Positions 39,947 to 49,900 of a stretch of DNA of 58,189 bases are shown one piece after another. The notes beneath the pieces are model-generated. The model searched no databases. It had not been told where the DNA came from and worked only from the letters and a program-made list of their open reading frames with translations. The position numbers and the translations under genes are program-made. The first letter of the stretch is position 1; every line of letters begins with the position of its first letter. Source of the stretch: Ignavibacteria bacterium UBA2360 (GTDB lineage Bacteria; Bacteroidota; Ignavibacteria; Tepidaquicellales; OLB5); contig DDTQ01000009.1 of the NCBI GenBank assembly GCA_002344125.1, forward strand, positions 1 to 58,189, in the 5' to 3' direction.

Positions 39947-42900
39947 ATGAAAATTATCATTGTTATACTAATATCTTTGTTAAGTGTACAATATACATTA
40001 ACCCAACCTCGAACAAAATCAGAAGAATTCATAAGGCAAATTCTCGGAAGCAAATATTTCGATGATTATTTACAAAAGAATATTTTTGCATTGCAAAAAG
40101 CACCAAAAGTTAGTGTTCAAGAAATAGTAAATGCAAAAATTTCTGAATTAATGAATCTCGGGAAATTTTTTAAGTATGGAGAACAACTAAAAAATAATAA
40201 TTATATAATTGAATTACTTGAAGATAGGGTTTGGCTAAAAATTGTAAAAAAAAGATTAGATGGTATTAATTATAAAGCTAATAAAGAACAGGAGATAGTT
40301 GATGTTTTAGAATTTAAAATAATTAGGATTGATGACTATATTGATTTAGAATTAATTTCACCTCAAAACTATCTCGATGAAACTGGTTTTACTAAAGAAG
40401 TTTCATCGAATTTTGGTGATGCTCCACCAGTTAACTTTATATGGACACCTAGTGTTGTTGTAGATAAAGAGATCCTAAATAATTTGTCACCATGGATAAG
40501 TGGTAAAATTATAAATAGAACGATTACACGTGATAAATTGAGAACAATGAATGGACAAAATTGTGATTTATATTCTGATGTAACCGCTGCTACAATAATA
40601 CCCTATGGAAATGGAACAAGAGCAAAAATAATGACTGTAGATAAAGATTGGGATAGAATTATTTGGTGGGATAAAGATATTAGTGGGTTGGATTTTGGAC
40701 CTATTACTTTGCAAGCACCTGAAAACCCAGGGCAATACTATAGTTTAAACATGCCTTCCGATATAGTTGTAGGTACATCGTATGTTATCTATAACGGTTT
40801 CAATCATAATGGAAATGTTGGAACCGATACATATTATCCCTTAATCATTACTGACAGAAATAACAATCGGATTGTAAGTGTAAACTATTGTGTCAAAATC
40901 AGATATTATAGCAATTATACATTTACCGAAAACGTTATTTTAGATAACACCTTTAGTGTTGTTAGAGGAAATATCTCACAGCCTTTTTCACTAGCGTTAC
41001 ATTCGGGCCAATCAACAAACTCTGGTAACGATGATGTGTTATGGTATACGGAAGGGATTAATATAGCTAACAAACCGTTGGTTGCAATTTCTGGAAGTAA
41101 TGGAAGTGAACTACAAAGAATTAATAACGTAATCTACAATGGTCAGTCTTATAGTATTAATGCAGGTCGTTTATCAATATATCGTTCGCCTGATGGACAA
41201 AAAAATGTTATGGCATTTATTGATGAAACAAGAAACTGTTTGTTCTTCCTAAAACTGAACACTGATGGAGTATTTAGTACAAACCCACCCTCAGCATTTG
41301 CTGTTCAAGATTTCAATTATCAAAAACTTAAATCCGTTGTCTTATCGTCAACTCAAAATGGTATTGACGGTACAACTGTATGGGCAGTAAGTGATGGAGG
41401 TAATGGCGGCTGCGAAGGCGGGTCAAATTGTGGCTATATACATACGTTAAAACTACTATATGTGGGTAACAATCCTGTTTATGCAGATTATTTATCTTCT
41501 TACTGGATGGGTCTTAATTCGGAAAAATCATTTGTTAATCTAAGGAATTTACAAATACAAAATGGTTATATAGATATTTTTACGATGGAAGACTGGAATC
41601 ACTCTTATGGTATAAGACGGTTTAAACCAGGTGTAGGTGTAATATCTGATAATGCTGGAAATTATTGTACTGAATCAAACGCGATGACAATAGGTGTCCG
41701 ACTTTCCACACCATGTAAAATGAAAGTCATTGCAGAATATCATGCTAGCGGAGAACCATGGGTATACAAACCATATCTAATGAATGGATACGATCTTCCA
41801 AATGGTATTACCAACATGCCATCTGGAAATACTAGTTTTAATATTTCTGTATCATATAGCTCAATGGCCCCAGAAGCAGAAGTTAGGATTACGTTAGTTT
41901 TTGTTCCACAAGACGAAGATCCTAATACATCAAATAACAGAATAATTAAACAATACACGAGAACAGTTGCTGCCTGCAATTGGGGTGGAGGAGGCTGTCC
42001 GTATGTATACGTATTCGATGGAGATTCATTACGACAAGATAATAATATTTTACATAAATCAGAATTTACAGAATTTACAGGGCAAGATATTATTGACAAA
42101 TACAAGCTGAATGTTTATCCAAAACTAAATACGATGGACCATACATATACTCTCGAACTTAGAGAAATGAATTATGATGTAAGTTATTTTGACCAAATTC
42201 AACTTAAGGCCATAGACCACCCTATTGGCACAGATATAACGGTTACTGAAAACAAAGATATTGTTCTCTTTTTTCCACATATAGTGGCCGATCCTTCTGC
42301 TGGTTTTCTAAACGACTCAAATATTACATGTCAACTATTTTATGATAGTACATGTGTGGATTTATTAGGGGATAGTTCCGATGGTTTAACTGTAGACTTT
42401 GATGAAAAAGATAGAAGTAGCTATAAAACGTTTCAAAGAATTAGAACTACCTTAAAGAGGGTTTTAAACATTATGTCGAAATCAAGTAAAAAAATAAACA
42501 ATATTGGAAACGATTATCCTGTTGTTGAAGAGATACAAGATAGTATGGCTGTTATACTTGATCCTCGAAGAAGCAGAATAGGGATTCCAACACCTGTGAA
42601 AGATTGGGCAGGCCAAATAGTAGCCTACGATTTAGATAATGACTATAATACAGGAACTAAATTATTCTCCATGAGAGAAAATCGTTCGGTTGTAGCTATA
42701 CCGGTGGGTTATAATGTTATTATTGATAGTATCTATACAGATTGGTATAGAGATTTTGAGTTATCATATTTTGTTACGACACCCATTTATTATGGTGGAT
42801 ATATTGAAAATGATTTACCTTTATATTATGCAATCCATTCAGAAGGTGGCGATATTACTGCATCACTCGTTGATTCCGATAATGATTACGCAGTGATGGA

Positions 42901-43309
42901 CAACAAAGGAACGATAATGCTAAAATTCGAGCAATCTTCAAATGTACCAGCTGGTTACGTAAGAGATTATATTCTTATTACTAATGGAAGGTACGAAGTC
43001 ATTGGTGACAATCTTATGTCTTTAGTAATAAACAAAAACTTACCAAAAGTATTTAAATTACATCAAAATTTCCCAAATCCGTTTAATCCGAAAGCAACAA
43101 TAAAATTTGATTTGCCTAAAGATGTTCAGGTTTTACTTAAAGTATATGATATATTAGGAAGAGAAGTAGCAATTTTGCTCAATGAAAATAAGAAAGCAGG
43201 TTTTCATCAAGTTGAATTTAACGGTCAAAATTTCGCCTCGGGAGTTTACTTTTATCGAATAGAAGCAGGTAGTTTTGTCCAGAGCAAAAAAATGGTTCTT
43301 GTAAAATAA
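39947..43309 (+). CDS. Large T9SS cargo protein of unknown function
   Basis: 1120 residues with a signal peptide (about 1-19). About 20-560 show no recognised domain. About 570-680 hold a CARDB-like region (PEAEVRITLVFVPQDEDPNTSNNRI). Next comes a Cys-containing motif CPYVYVFDGDSLRQDNNIL (about 686-704), seen in several large surface proteins, followed by beta-rich sequence. A T9SS type A sorting domain ends the protein (about 1035-1120, LHQNFPNPFNPKATIKF to KKMVLVK). GGAGG lies just upstream of the ATG, inside the previous gene. AT-rich compared with most of the window. Confidence 0.85.
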   Translation: MKIIIVILISLLSVQYTLTQPRTKSEEFIRQILGSKYFDDYLQKNIFALQKAPKVSVQEIVNAKISELMNLGKFFKYGEQLKNNNYIIELLEDRVWLKIVKKRLDGINYKANKEQEIVDVLEFKIIRIDDYIDLELISPQNYLDETGFTKEVSSNFGDAPPVNFIWTPSVVVDKEILNNLSPWISGKIINRTITRDKLRTMNGQNCDLYSDVTAATIIPYGNGTRAKIMTVDKDWDRIIWWDKDISGLDFGPITLQAPENPGQYYSLNMPSDIVVGTSYVIYNGFNHNGNVGTDTYYPLIITDRNNNRIVSVNYCVKIRYYSNYTFTENVILDNTFSVVRGNISQPFSLALHSGQSTNSGNDDVLWYTEGINIANKPLVAISGSNGSELQRINNVIYNGQSYSINAGRLSIYRSPDGQKNVMAFIDETRNCLFFLKLNTDGVFSTNPPSAFAVQDFNYQKLKSVVLSSTQNGIDGTTVWAVSDGGNGGCEGGSNCGYIHTLKLLYVGNNPVYADYLSSYWMGLNSEKSFVNLRNLQIQNGYIDIFTMEDWNHSYGIRRFKPGVGVISDNAGNYCTESNAMTIGVRLSTPCKMKVIAEYHASGEPWVYKPYLMNGYDLPNGITNMPSGNTSFNISVSYSSMAPEAEVRITLVFVPQDEDPNTSNNRIIKQYTRTVAACNWGGGGCPYVYVFDGDSLRQDNNILHKSEFTEFTGQDIIDKYKLNVYPKLNTMDHTYTLELREMNYDVSYFDQIQLKAIDHPIGTDITVTENKDIVLFFPHIVADPSAGFLNDSNITCQLFYDSTCVDLLGDSSDGLTVDFDEKDRSSYKTFQRIRTTLKRVLNIMSKSSKKINNIGNDYPVVEEIQDSMAVILDPRRSRIGIPTPVKDWAGQIVAYDLDNDYNTGTKLFSMRENRSVVAIPVGYNVIIDSIYTDWYRDFELSYFVTTPIYYGGYIENDLPLYYAIHSEGGDITASLVDSDNDYAVMDNKGTIMLKFEQSSNVPAGYVRDYILITNGRYEVIGDNLMSLVINKNLPKVFKLHQNFPNPFNPKATIKFDLPKDVQVLLKVYDILGREVAILLNENKKAGFHQVEFNGQNFASGVYFYRIEAGSFVQSKKMVLVK

Positions 43310-43749
43310 ATATGCTAGTTGTTTAGAGAGACGTTTTTAACATAATCCAATTGGGATAGCTACAATAAGCTGTGGCTATCCCTATAACTTACAATTGAGA
43401 ATCATTTTAATGGAGGGAATTCCATAATATTAGTTGATCATAGAATAATATCCGTTTTTCATCTAACAAATACAATGTAACTACTATTTATCCATTTTTT
43501 TGAATCAAAAAAGGGTAAATTATAAAGTATCTTCTGTAATCTAATATGAATATAAAAAGCATTTTTCAATTTTAAGTTTTATTCCAAAAATTTACCCGCC
43601 GTCCTTGGTCTTTCTATACTTCTACTGCTTTAGCAGTAGAAGTTTACCAACAAAAAAATGACTTAAGGGTACGTTATTTTGGTTCATAGACGTTGGTGAG
43701 AACCTTAGAAACAAGGCAGGCACAAACGACGGCGTTCTAAATTAAACTA
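43310..43749. other. Spacer with hairpins and a dispersed repeat, no gene
   Basis: Contains hairpin gggatagc/gctatccc (43353-43382), a perfect 12-bp hairpin acttctactgct/agcagtagaagt (43618-43643), the repeat CCTTAGAAACAAGG (43703-43716), and a weak inverted pair cgccgtc (about 43598) / gacggcg (about 43728) that may bound a small element. The first hairpin could end the upstream operon although it lacks a T run. Confidence 0.5.
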
Positions 43750-44214
43750 TCAATACCCATCTTTACTTTTAGCTTCTGCGGTAATACCATCTAACAAATT
43801 CTTGAGGGAATTCAGATCTTTGATCTTGTAGTCACCATCAATTGCAACGGTTTCTACTTTCTGAACAGTTCCGCTATTGTTCACTAAATTAATCACTGAA
43901 CCATTTGCACCATCAATCTGAATCGTGTAATCTTTCTTAACTGTACGGAATTTTGTAATCCGGGCTATTTCGTTTTCCAGCGCGCCTTTGCCGGATTTCC
44001 TCATCTTTTCACCCTGGCTGTTGTAATGAGCCTGCAGTTCGGGACTCAGGTTATTCCATGCCCTTGTCATATCCCGTTTTTCAGACGCAACAATAAATGC
44101 CACCACAACACCGTCGGGTGTTTGGTGTATGTTTGTACATCCTCCAGAGCTGAACATAATATATAGTAAAACTATTAGAACGGCGCTAAATTTAATATTT
44201 TTCATTGTTTTCAT
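43750..44214 (-). CDS. Small lipoprotein, DUF4878-like
   Basis: 154 residues. The N-terminus MKTMKNIKFSAVLIVLLYIMFSSGGC has a lipobox (SSGGC, cysteine 26). The mature part PDGVVVAFIVASEKRDMTRAWNNLSPELQ resembles the DUF4878/NTF2-like lipoproteins of Bacteroidota, with a beta-rich second half (VKKDYTIQIDGANGSVINLV). Function unknown. A minus-strand -7 element lies at 44251-44258. Diverges from the lamin-tail gene. Confidence 0.72.
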   Translation of the reverse strand: MKTMKNIKFSAVLIVLLYIMFSSGGCTNIHQTPDGVVVAFIVASEKRDMTRAWNNLSPELQAHYNSQGEKMRKSGKGALENEIARITKFRTVKKDYTIQIDGANGSVINLVNNSGTVQKVETVAIDGDYKIKDLNSLKNLLDGITAEAKSKDGY

Positions 44215-44250
44215 TTTCGTTGTAATACATCATTTATTTCTGTAAATTTA

Positions 44251-44258
44251 CAAATATA
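44251..44258 (-). promoter_or_regulatory. -7 element of the lipoprotein promoter
   Basis: Minus strand TATATTTG, matching TAnnTTTG, 37 bases before the lipoprotein start. Confidence 0.45.
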
Positions 44259-44280
44259 TTTTATCATTTTTAGCAATAAT

Positions 44281-47200
44281 ATGAAAATTAAATTCCTGCT
44301 GGTACTGGGTTTCATGCTGATTTTATGTAACTTAACGTTTTCTCAGAATCCCGGTGATGTTGTTATAAACGAAATTATGTACGCGCCCACCCCAAGCACC
44401 AACGAGTGGTTTGAATTATACAATAATACGGCGGCTCCATTCAGCTTGGCAAACTGGAAATGGAAAGACGCGACTGCAACAATAAGGACTATCACTACAC
44501 AGAGCATTGATCTGCCCGCAAACGGCTTCGCCGTTGTGTGCCAGGATTCAGCCGCATTCAGAACAGCATATCCCGGATTTACCGGCGTATTGCTTCAGTC
44601 AACCGGATGGAGCGCGCTGAATAATACAGGCGATAACCTGGTTGTATTCAATGCATCAAGTGTAACCGCGGATTCAATAACTTTCACTTCATCATGGGGC
44701 GGCAGCAGCGGAAGCAGGTCACTTGAAAGAATAAGCTCAACGGGTCCCACAAACCTGCAGACCAACTGGGGTACCTCGATCGCATCGGCGGGCGCAACTC
44801 CGAATCTGCGGAACAGTCTTTCACCACTCAGCAACGATCTTACACTGAATATAATTTCATTCAGCAACAATAATCCGTTAATAGGTACAAACCTGCAGAT
44901 CAACGCGAATGTTAAAAACAGGGGATCTCTGCCTGCGGCCGTTTACAGTGTTTCTTTTTACGATGATTATAACAAAGACGGCAACCCAACACCTAATGAA
45001 TTGATCAATACAGTGAATTCATCCTCGCCGCTTTTGGCGGGTGATTCCGCCGACTTCAATACCTCAAAGGTTATGGATTCCCTTGGTCTAAGGCAATTTA
45101 TTGCCGTGGTGACTTATGCAGCTGACGAAGATACCTCAAATAATAAACGAACCGGGACAGTAACCGTGATTCCCGGCGGCGGCGGATTTGATTCACTGGT
45201 AATTAATGAAATTATGTATGCTCCAACTACAGGCACAGGTAAGGAGTGGTTTGAGCTATATAATAAATCTTCTAATTCCGTTAACCTTGCTAACTGGAAG
45301 TGGAAAGATGCTACAACTTCTCAGCATACCATAACAACACAGGCAATCAATATCCCTCCGGGTGGATTTGTTGTTATCTGTGAAGACTCCGCGGCAGTGA
45401 AGTTGTTTTATCCAAACAATCCGGGTGTTTACATTCAGTCAGTTGGATGGAGCGCGCTCAACAATACAGGAGATAACCTTGTATTGTTCAATTCAACCGG
45501 CACAATTATTGATAGCATAACATTCATATCTTCATGGGGCGGCAGCGCTAACAATAAGTCAATGGAAAGAATTTCATACATAGCTCCAACCAATCAGCAA
45601 AGCAATTGGGGTACGTGTGTTTCAAGTGTAGGGGCGACTCCAAACAAAGTGAACAGCCTGACCCCTAAACCTAACGATCTTGCGCTGAATAAAATTACTT
45701 TCAGCCGCACATTGCCATCACTCGGCGATACGCTTGGGATCATAGCGCAGGTAAAGAACAGGGGATTGAATTCAGCGCCTTCATACACTGTGGCATTTTA
45801 TGATGATTACAATAAGGATAGTATTCCCACACCCAATGAACTAAAGGCAACGGTGAATTCAACCGGCGCGTTGAATGCAGGTGATTCGATTAACATCACA
45901 TACTCACAGATTCTCGATAGCGCAGGTACACGGCAATACATTGCCGTTGTAAATTACGCCGCAGATGAAGATACCAGCAACAATAAATATGTTGCATCAA
46001 TTGAAGTCGCGGGCGGCAGCACAGTGGGAAGGGTGATTATTAATGAGATTATGTACGATTTCCCTGCGGGTGAGTGTGAATGGGTGGAAATATTCAATAA
46101 TTCTGATTCAGTTGTAAATTTAAAGAACTGGAAGGTTTCAGATAACAGCCTTACCCAAATAAACATTACAACCAACGATTATTTTCTTAATCCCCAAAGC
46201 TACGCTGTGATATCACAAAGCGGCGCAATATTTACAAATCATCCTTCTATAGATTCATCAAAGGTTATTATCAATTCATCTTTCCCCTCGTTGAACAATA
46301 CGGGTGACGCGGTCATAATCTACAAAATAAACAGCTCTGTTTCCGATAGAGTTGACTACCTGCCGAATTGGGGCGGGGATAATTCATCGCTTGAGCGGAT
46401 AAATATCAACGGTGTTTCCAATGATTCAAGCAACTGGGCAAGTTCAATTGCCTGTGAAAGATCAACACCAACAATTGAAAATTCAATTTCATCTGCGGTG
46501 CATTACCAGAGGAATGATCTTATTATAAATGAGATAATGGCGGCTCCGCTGACGGGTCAGCCTGAATATATCGAGCTTTATAATCCAACCGGCAATGAAA
46601 TTAACCTTGTTGGCTGGCTGTATTCAGAAACAGGAGGTTCTAAGGGAATCACAGACACTTGCTCAGCAATAGTAAAGCCCGGAATGTATGCCGTAATTGC
46701 GGCTGATACCAATATCTACAACGCATTCCCTTATTTGCGGAATCCCGACAGCACACAGAAGGTATTTATAGCCGGTTCATTGGGATTGAACAATGAGAAA
46801 GACCTTGTCCAAATAGCCGATGTATTCAGAACTACAATTGACAGCGTGTATTATTCTGATAACTGGTATAACCCGAATTTACCGGGTTCAGGCAGGTCGC
46901 TTGAAAAGATAAATCCTGCATTAAACGGCAATGACGGAAAGAACTGGAGCAGTTGTACATTCCCCAACGGCGGCTCGCCCGGTCTGAAGAACAGTATATT
47001 TACAAATAGTAATAATACTGCAGGAGAAATTTCAGTATCACCAAATCCATTTTCACCTGATGGCGACGGGTATGAAGATTTCGCTATAATAAGTTACAAA
47101 TTGAAGAATAATGTTTCACAGGTAAGGCTTAAGATATATGACGTAAAAGGCAGGCTTATAAAAACTATACTGAATAACCAGGCATCGGGACCGGAAGGAC

Positions 47201-47340
47201 AGGTTGTATTCAATGGTAATGATGATGAAAACAGGAAACTGAGGCTTGGTATCTATATTATTTTCCTTGAAGCGTTAAATGATCAGAACGGTGTTGTGGA
47301 AACAATAAAATCAACACTCGTTGTTGGCGCAAAATTATAA
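44281..47340 (+). CDS. Surface protein with four lamin-tail domains and a FlgD-like C-terminus
   Basis: 1019 residues: signal peptide about 1-21. Lamin-tail domains start at about 24, 305, 583 and 745, each with the (V/L)(V/I)INEIM(Y/A)(A/D) opening, EW(F/V)E(L/I)(Y/F)N and LNNTGD motifs. The first two are each followed by a CARDB-like domain (VSFYDDYNKDGNPTPNEL and a near-identical second copy), pointing to an internal duplication. The end (about 920-1019, SVSPNPFSPDGDGYEDF to VVGAKL) is a FlgD-like/CHU_C-like Ig domain rather than the usual NYPNPFNP sorting domain. Lamin-tail proteins in bacteria are cell-surface or nuclease-associated. The TMTC-like gene follows after 15 bases. Confidence 0.88.
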   Translation: MKIKFLLVLGFMLILCNLTFSQNPGDVVINEIMYAPTPSTNEWFELYNNTAAPFSLANWKWKDATATIRTITTQSIDLPANGFAVVCQDSAAFRTAYPGFTGVLLQSTGWSALNNTGDNLVVFNASSVTADSITFTSSWGGSSGSRSLERISSTGPTNLQTNWGTSIASAGATPNLRNSLSPLSNDLTLNIISFSNNNPLIGTNLQINANVKNRGSLPAAVYSVSFYDDYNKDGNPTPNELINTVNSSSPLLAGDSADFNTSKVMDSLGLRQFIAVVTYAADEDTSNNKRTGTVTVIPGGGGFDSLVINEIMYAPTTGTGKEWFELYNKSSNSVNLANWKWKDATTSQHTITTQAINIPPGGFVVICEDSAAVKLFYPNNPGVYIQSVGWSALNNTGDNLVLFNSTGTIIDSITFISSWGGSANNKSMERISYIAPTNQQSNWGTCVSSVGATPNKVNSLTPKPNDLALNKITFSRTLPSLGDTLGIIAQVKNRGLNSAPSYTVAFYDDYNKDSIPTPNELKATVNSTGALNAGDSINITYSQILDSAGTRQYIAVVNYAADEDTSNNKYVASIEVAGGSTVGRVIINEIMYDFPAGECEWVEIFNNSDSVVNLKNWKVSDNSLTQINITTNDYFLNPQSYAVISQSGAIFTNHPSIDSSKVIINSSFPSLNNTGDAVIIYKINSSVSDRVDYLPNWGGDNSSLERININGVSNDSSNWASSIACERSTPTIENSISSAVHYQRNDLIINEIMAAPLTGQPEYIELYNPTGNEINLVGWLYSETGGSKGITDTCSAIVKPGMYAVIAADTNIYNAFPYLRNPDSTQKVFIAGSLGLNNEKDLVQIADVFRTTIDSVYYSDNWYNPNLPGSGRSLEKINPALNGNDGKNWSSCTFPNGGSPGLKNSIFTNSNNTAGEISVSPNPFSPDGDGYEDFAIISYKLKNNVSQVRLKIYDVKGRLIKTILNNQASGPEGQVVFNGNDDENRKLRLGIYIIFLEALNDQNGVVETIKSTLVVGAKL

Positions 47341-47355
47341 AAGTTTAAAAAATTA

Positions 47356-49437
47356 ATGGCAAAGAAGCAATCAGGCAGTAAAACCCAACAGGGTAAAATT
47401 GATCAATCAGGTAAAAAAGAGAAAAGCCCTGTACAGATAAACAAAATTGTAATGTATATTATCCTTGCGGTGATCTCATTTGCTGTATATTCCAATTCAC
47501 TGCAAAATGAATTTGTGTTTGATGATGAATCTGTGGTACAGGGCGATCCTACTATTATGGAGCTTTCAAACATTCCCAAATTCTTTACGGGTGAAATGGG
47601 TTTCCATAAGGTCATAGGGGCTTATTACAGACCCGTTGTGTCATCATCATATGCAATTGATTATGCTATATGGGAATTCAACCCGGTAGGTTTTCATCTT
47701 ACGAATATTCTTATGCACGTTATAAACGTGCTGCTGTTCTTTGCGCTGTTAAGACTGATGTTTGAGAGATCGGTTTCACCCTACAAAGATTATATCATAC
47801 TGATTGCTTCGCTGATATTTGCTGTTCACCCCATACACACAGAAGTTGTTGCATGGGTAAGCGGCCGAACGGACGGGCTTGCATGTACATTCTTCTTTGC
47901 GGCATTTATTTATTACCTTAAATACAGTAAAGAGCCCTCAACCAAAAACCTGGTTTTGACGCTTGTTATGTACGCGCTATCGCTGTTTTCCAAGGAAATG
48001 GCAATTACATTGCCGGCTGTTATCATATTGTATGATATGATAATCAATAGAAATGATTTTAAAGAGCTGCTTAAGAAGAGATATGTTGTTTACGGTTCGT
48101 TAATTGTAGTTTCGGGATTGTTCATGCTGTTAAGGTGGTATGCACTGCGCTCAGCTGTCCCAAGGCCCACATATTTTTATTTTTACGATAGAGATTCATT
48201 AACGGCATTTCTTACTATGCTACAAACGTTACCGCTGTACTTCAGATTATCAATTGCCCCATACGGAATGCTGTATCACTACAGCGGTTATATGCCTGAT
48301 ATATCCACAATAGCTGACTTCCGGGTGTTGTTCCCGATATTTTTCATACTTGTTCTGGGCGGAGCGGCGGTTTACTTCATTAAAAAGGCGCCGTACGTAT
48401 CGTATTCAATAATCATCTTTTTCGTAACACTTCTGCCTGTACTGAATATTGTACCAACTATGAATTTTATGGCAGACCGCTTTCTTTATATACCTTCAAT
48501 GTTTGTAAGTATAATTGCGGCGGCAGTGTTGTTTAAATACTTCACGGCGAAAAATTATAACCTGGTGATGGGAGTTTCGGCGGCTGTGCTGCTGCTTTTT
48601 TCGTATATGACGTACTCCAGGAACGCAGAATGGAAAACAAATGATATCCTGTTTATGAGCGCAGAAGGCAGGCAGGGAACCGTGACGTATGTTAATATAG
48701 GGAACATTTACGCCAATAAAGGCAACTTTGAAGTCGCGGAAGTTTATTACCGCAAAGCAATTGATCTTCGCAAGGAAACCCTAATAGCGCATAACAATGT
48801 TGGTAAAGTTTTCATGGTTAAGGGTAATTATGACTCAGCATACTATTATATAGATAAGGCGTACCATCTTGATACGCTTTCGCCGGAACCGCAATTCACA
48901 TTTGCTCAGATGTATCAGCGGAAAGATGATATCCCGAAGGCAATTGAATGGCTGGAAAAGCTGTGCGCGCATTCACCCAAGTATTACAACGCGTCCGATC
49001 TGCTGGCGGAATTAAAAGCTCTGCCGCCTGTTCAGCCAAACGGAGAAAAGCAGGTTTCGCCACCCGTGCTTAAAGATGAAAAGATGGAAAAGGTGAGAGT
49101 GCTTGAAGAATCATCGTACAAAAATTACTCCGCCAAGAACTATGATAAGGCTATTGATGAACTGAATCAGCTGATAAAGCTTCTGCCTGAAAAATCCGCG
49201 GGGTACTACAACAACCTTGGAATGTGTTACATGGATAAGGAAATGTATAAGGAGGCAATCGATAATTTCACTACAGCGGCAGCTATGGATAGTAAGTTTT
49301 CATCGGCGTATAATAATATCGGCACTTGTTATGAAAGGATGAATGATATTCCGAAAGCAAGGGAGAGCTATCAGAAGGCTTTGCAGATAGATCCAAACAA
49401 TGAGCTTGCTAAACAGAATCTGGCTAAGTTGAAATAA
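47356..49437 (+). CDS. TMTC-like multi-spanning membrane protein with TPR repeats
   Basis: 693 residues. A basic cytoplasmic start is followed by about ten to twelve membrane helices (about 30-430). The first loop has NEFVFDDESVVQGDP and GAYYRPV, and a later loop has FAVHPIHTEVVAWVSGRTDGL. These are the acidic-loop motifs of GT-C/TMTC-type O-mannosyltransferase-like proteins. About 435-535 and 575-690 are TPR repeats (VYYRKAIDL, AIDNFTTAAAMD, ARESYQKALQIDPNNELAKQNL). Bacterial members have no proven glycosyltransferase activity. Co-oriented and close to the lamin-tail gene. A terminator follows. Confidence 0.87.
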   Translation: MAKKQSGSKTQQGKIDQSGKKEKSPVQINKIVMYIILAVISFAVYSNSLQNEFVFDDESVVQGDPTIMELSNIPKFFTGEMGFHKVIGAYYRPVVSSSYAIDYAIWEFNPVGFHLTNILMHVINVLLFFALLRLMFERSVSPYKDYIILIASLIFAVHPIHTEVVAWVSGRTDGLACTFFFAAFIYYLKYSKEPSTKNLVLTLVMYALSLFSKEMAITLPAVIILYDMIINRNDFKELLKKRYVVYGSLIVVSGLFMLLRWYALRSAVPRPTYFYFYDRDSLTAFLTMLQTLPLYFRLSIAPYGMLYHYSGYMPDISTIADFRVLFPIFFILVLGGAAVYFIKKAPYVSYSIIIFFVTLLPVLNIVPTMNFMADRFLYIPSMFVSIIAAAVLFKYFTAKNYNLVMGVSAAVLLLFSYMTYSRNAEWKTNDILFMSAEGRQGTVTYVNIGNIYANKGNFEVAEVYYRKAIDLRKETLIAHNNVGKVFMVKGNYDSAYYYIDKAYHLDTLSPEPQFTFAQMYQRKDDIPKAIEWLEKLCAHSPKYYNASDLLAELKALPPVQPNGEKQVSPPVLKDEKMEKVRVLEESSYKNYSAKNYDKAIDELNQLIKLLPEKSAGYYNNLGMCYMDKEMYKEAIDNFTTAAAMDSKFSSAYNNIGTCYERMNDIPKARESYQKALQIDPNNELAKQNLAKLK

Positions 49438-49487
49438 ATTTCAAAGTAACCCTTTTAAACGATTAATTTGTGGCGTATCAGATTGTT

Positions 49488-49514
49488 GCCCGCGGCCGGT
49501 ACCGCGGGCTTTTT
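49488..49514 (+). terminator. Rho-independent terminator
   Basis: Stem gcccgcgg (49488-49495) / ccgcgggc (49502-49509), loop ccggta, then five Ts. Confidence 0.88.
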
Positions 49515-49580
49515 GTTTTATGATTGTTTCGGAGTATCCATGTCATTTATGGCGTATTTTAAAAAGTCAAACGAAGAAAC

Positions 49581-49871
49581 ACACCCCGTCAGCGCTGCCG
49601 CGCTGCCACCCCTCTCGAGAACTGCAGATGCAGTCAGGTGGGAATATGAAGGAAATCATGCACTATGAGTAGCCACGCCATCTATGGTTTGGAAGAAAGG
49701 CTCCTAAGAAAAACGGGCTTTAGCCCGCATTGGAATATAATTAAATGATCGTATAAGAAACACACCCGGTCAGCGCTGCCGCGCAGCCACCCCTCTCAAG
49801 AGGGGAATCATAACCTACTCCTTGGGACTGCAAGCATAGTTTCTAAGGGAGGGGGGCAGGGGGTGAGGTCA
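49581..49871. repeat. Repeat-packed spacer before phoH
   Basis: Contains CACCCCGTC-family copies at 49581-49620 (right arm incomplete) and 49761-49807 (complete, with cccctctcaagagggg), a cgggctttagcccg hairpin near 49708-49722, and an inverted copy of the CTCC...loop...GGGAG element with tail gggggcagggggtgaggtc (49818-49871). No gene is supported in the 463-base gap. Confidence 0.7.
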
Positions 49872-49900
49872 TTATATCAAAGACCTGTCAGGAAAGGTCA

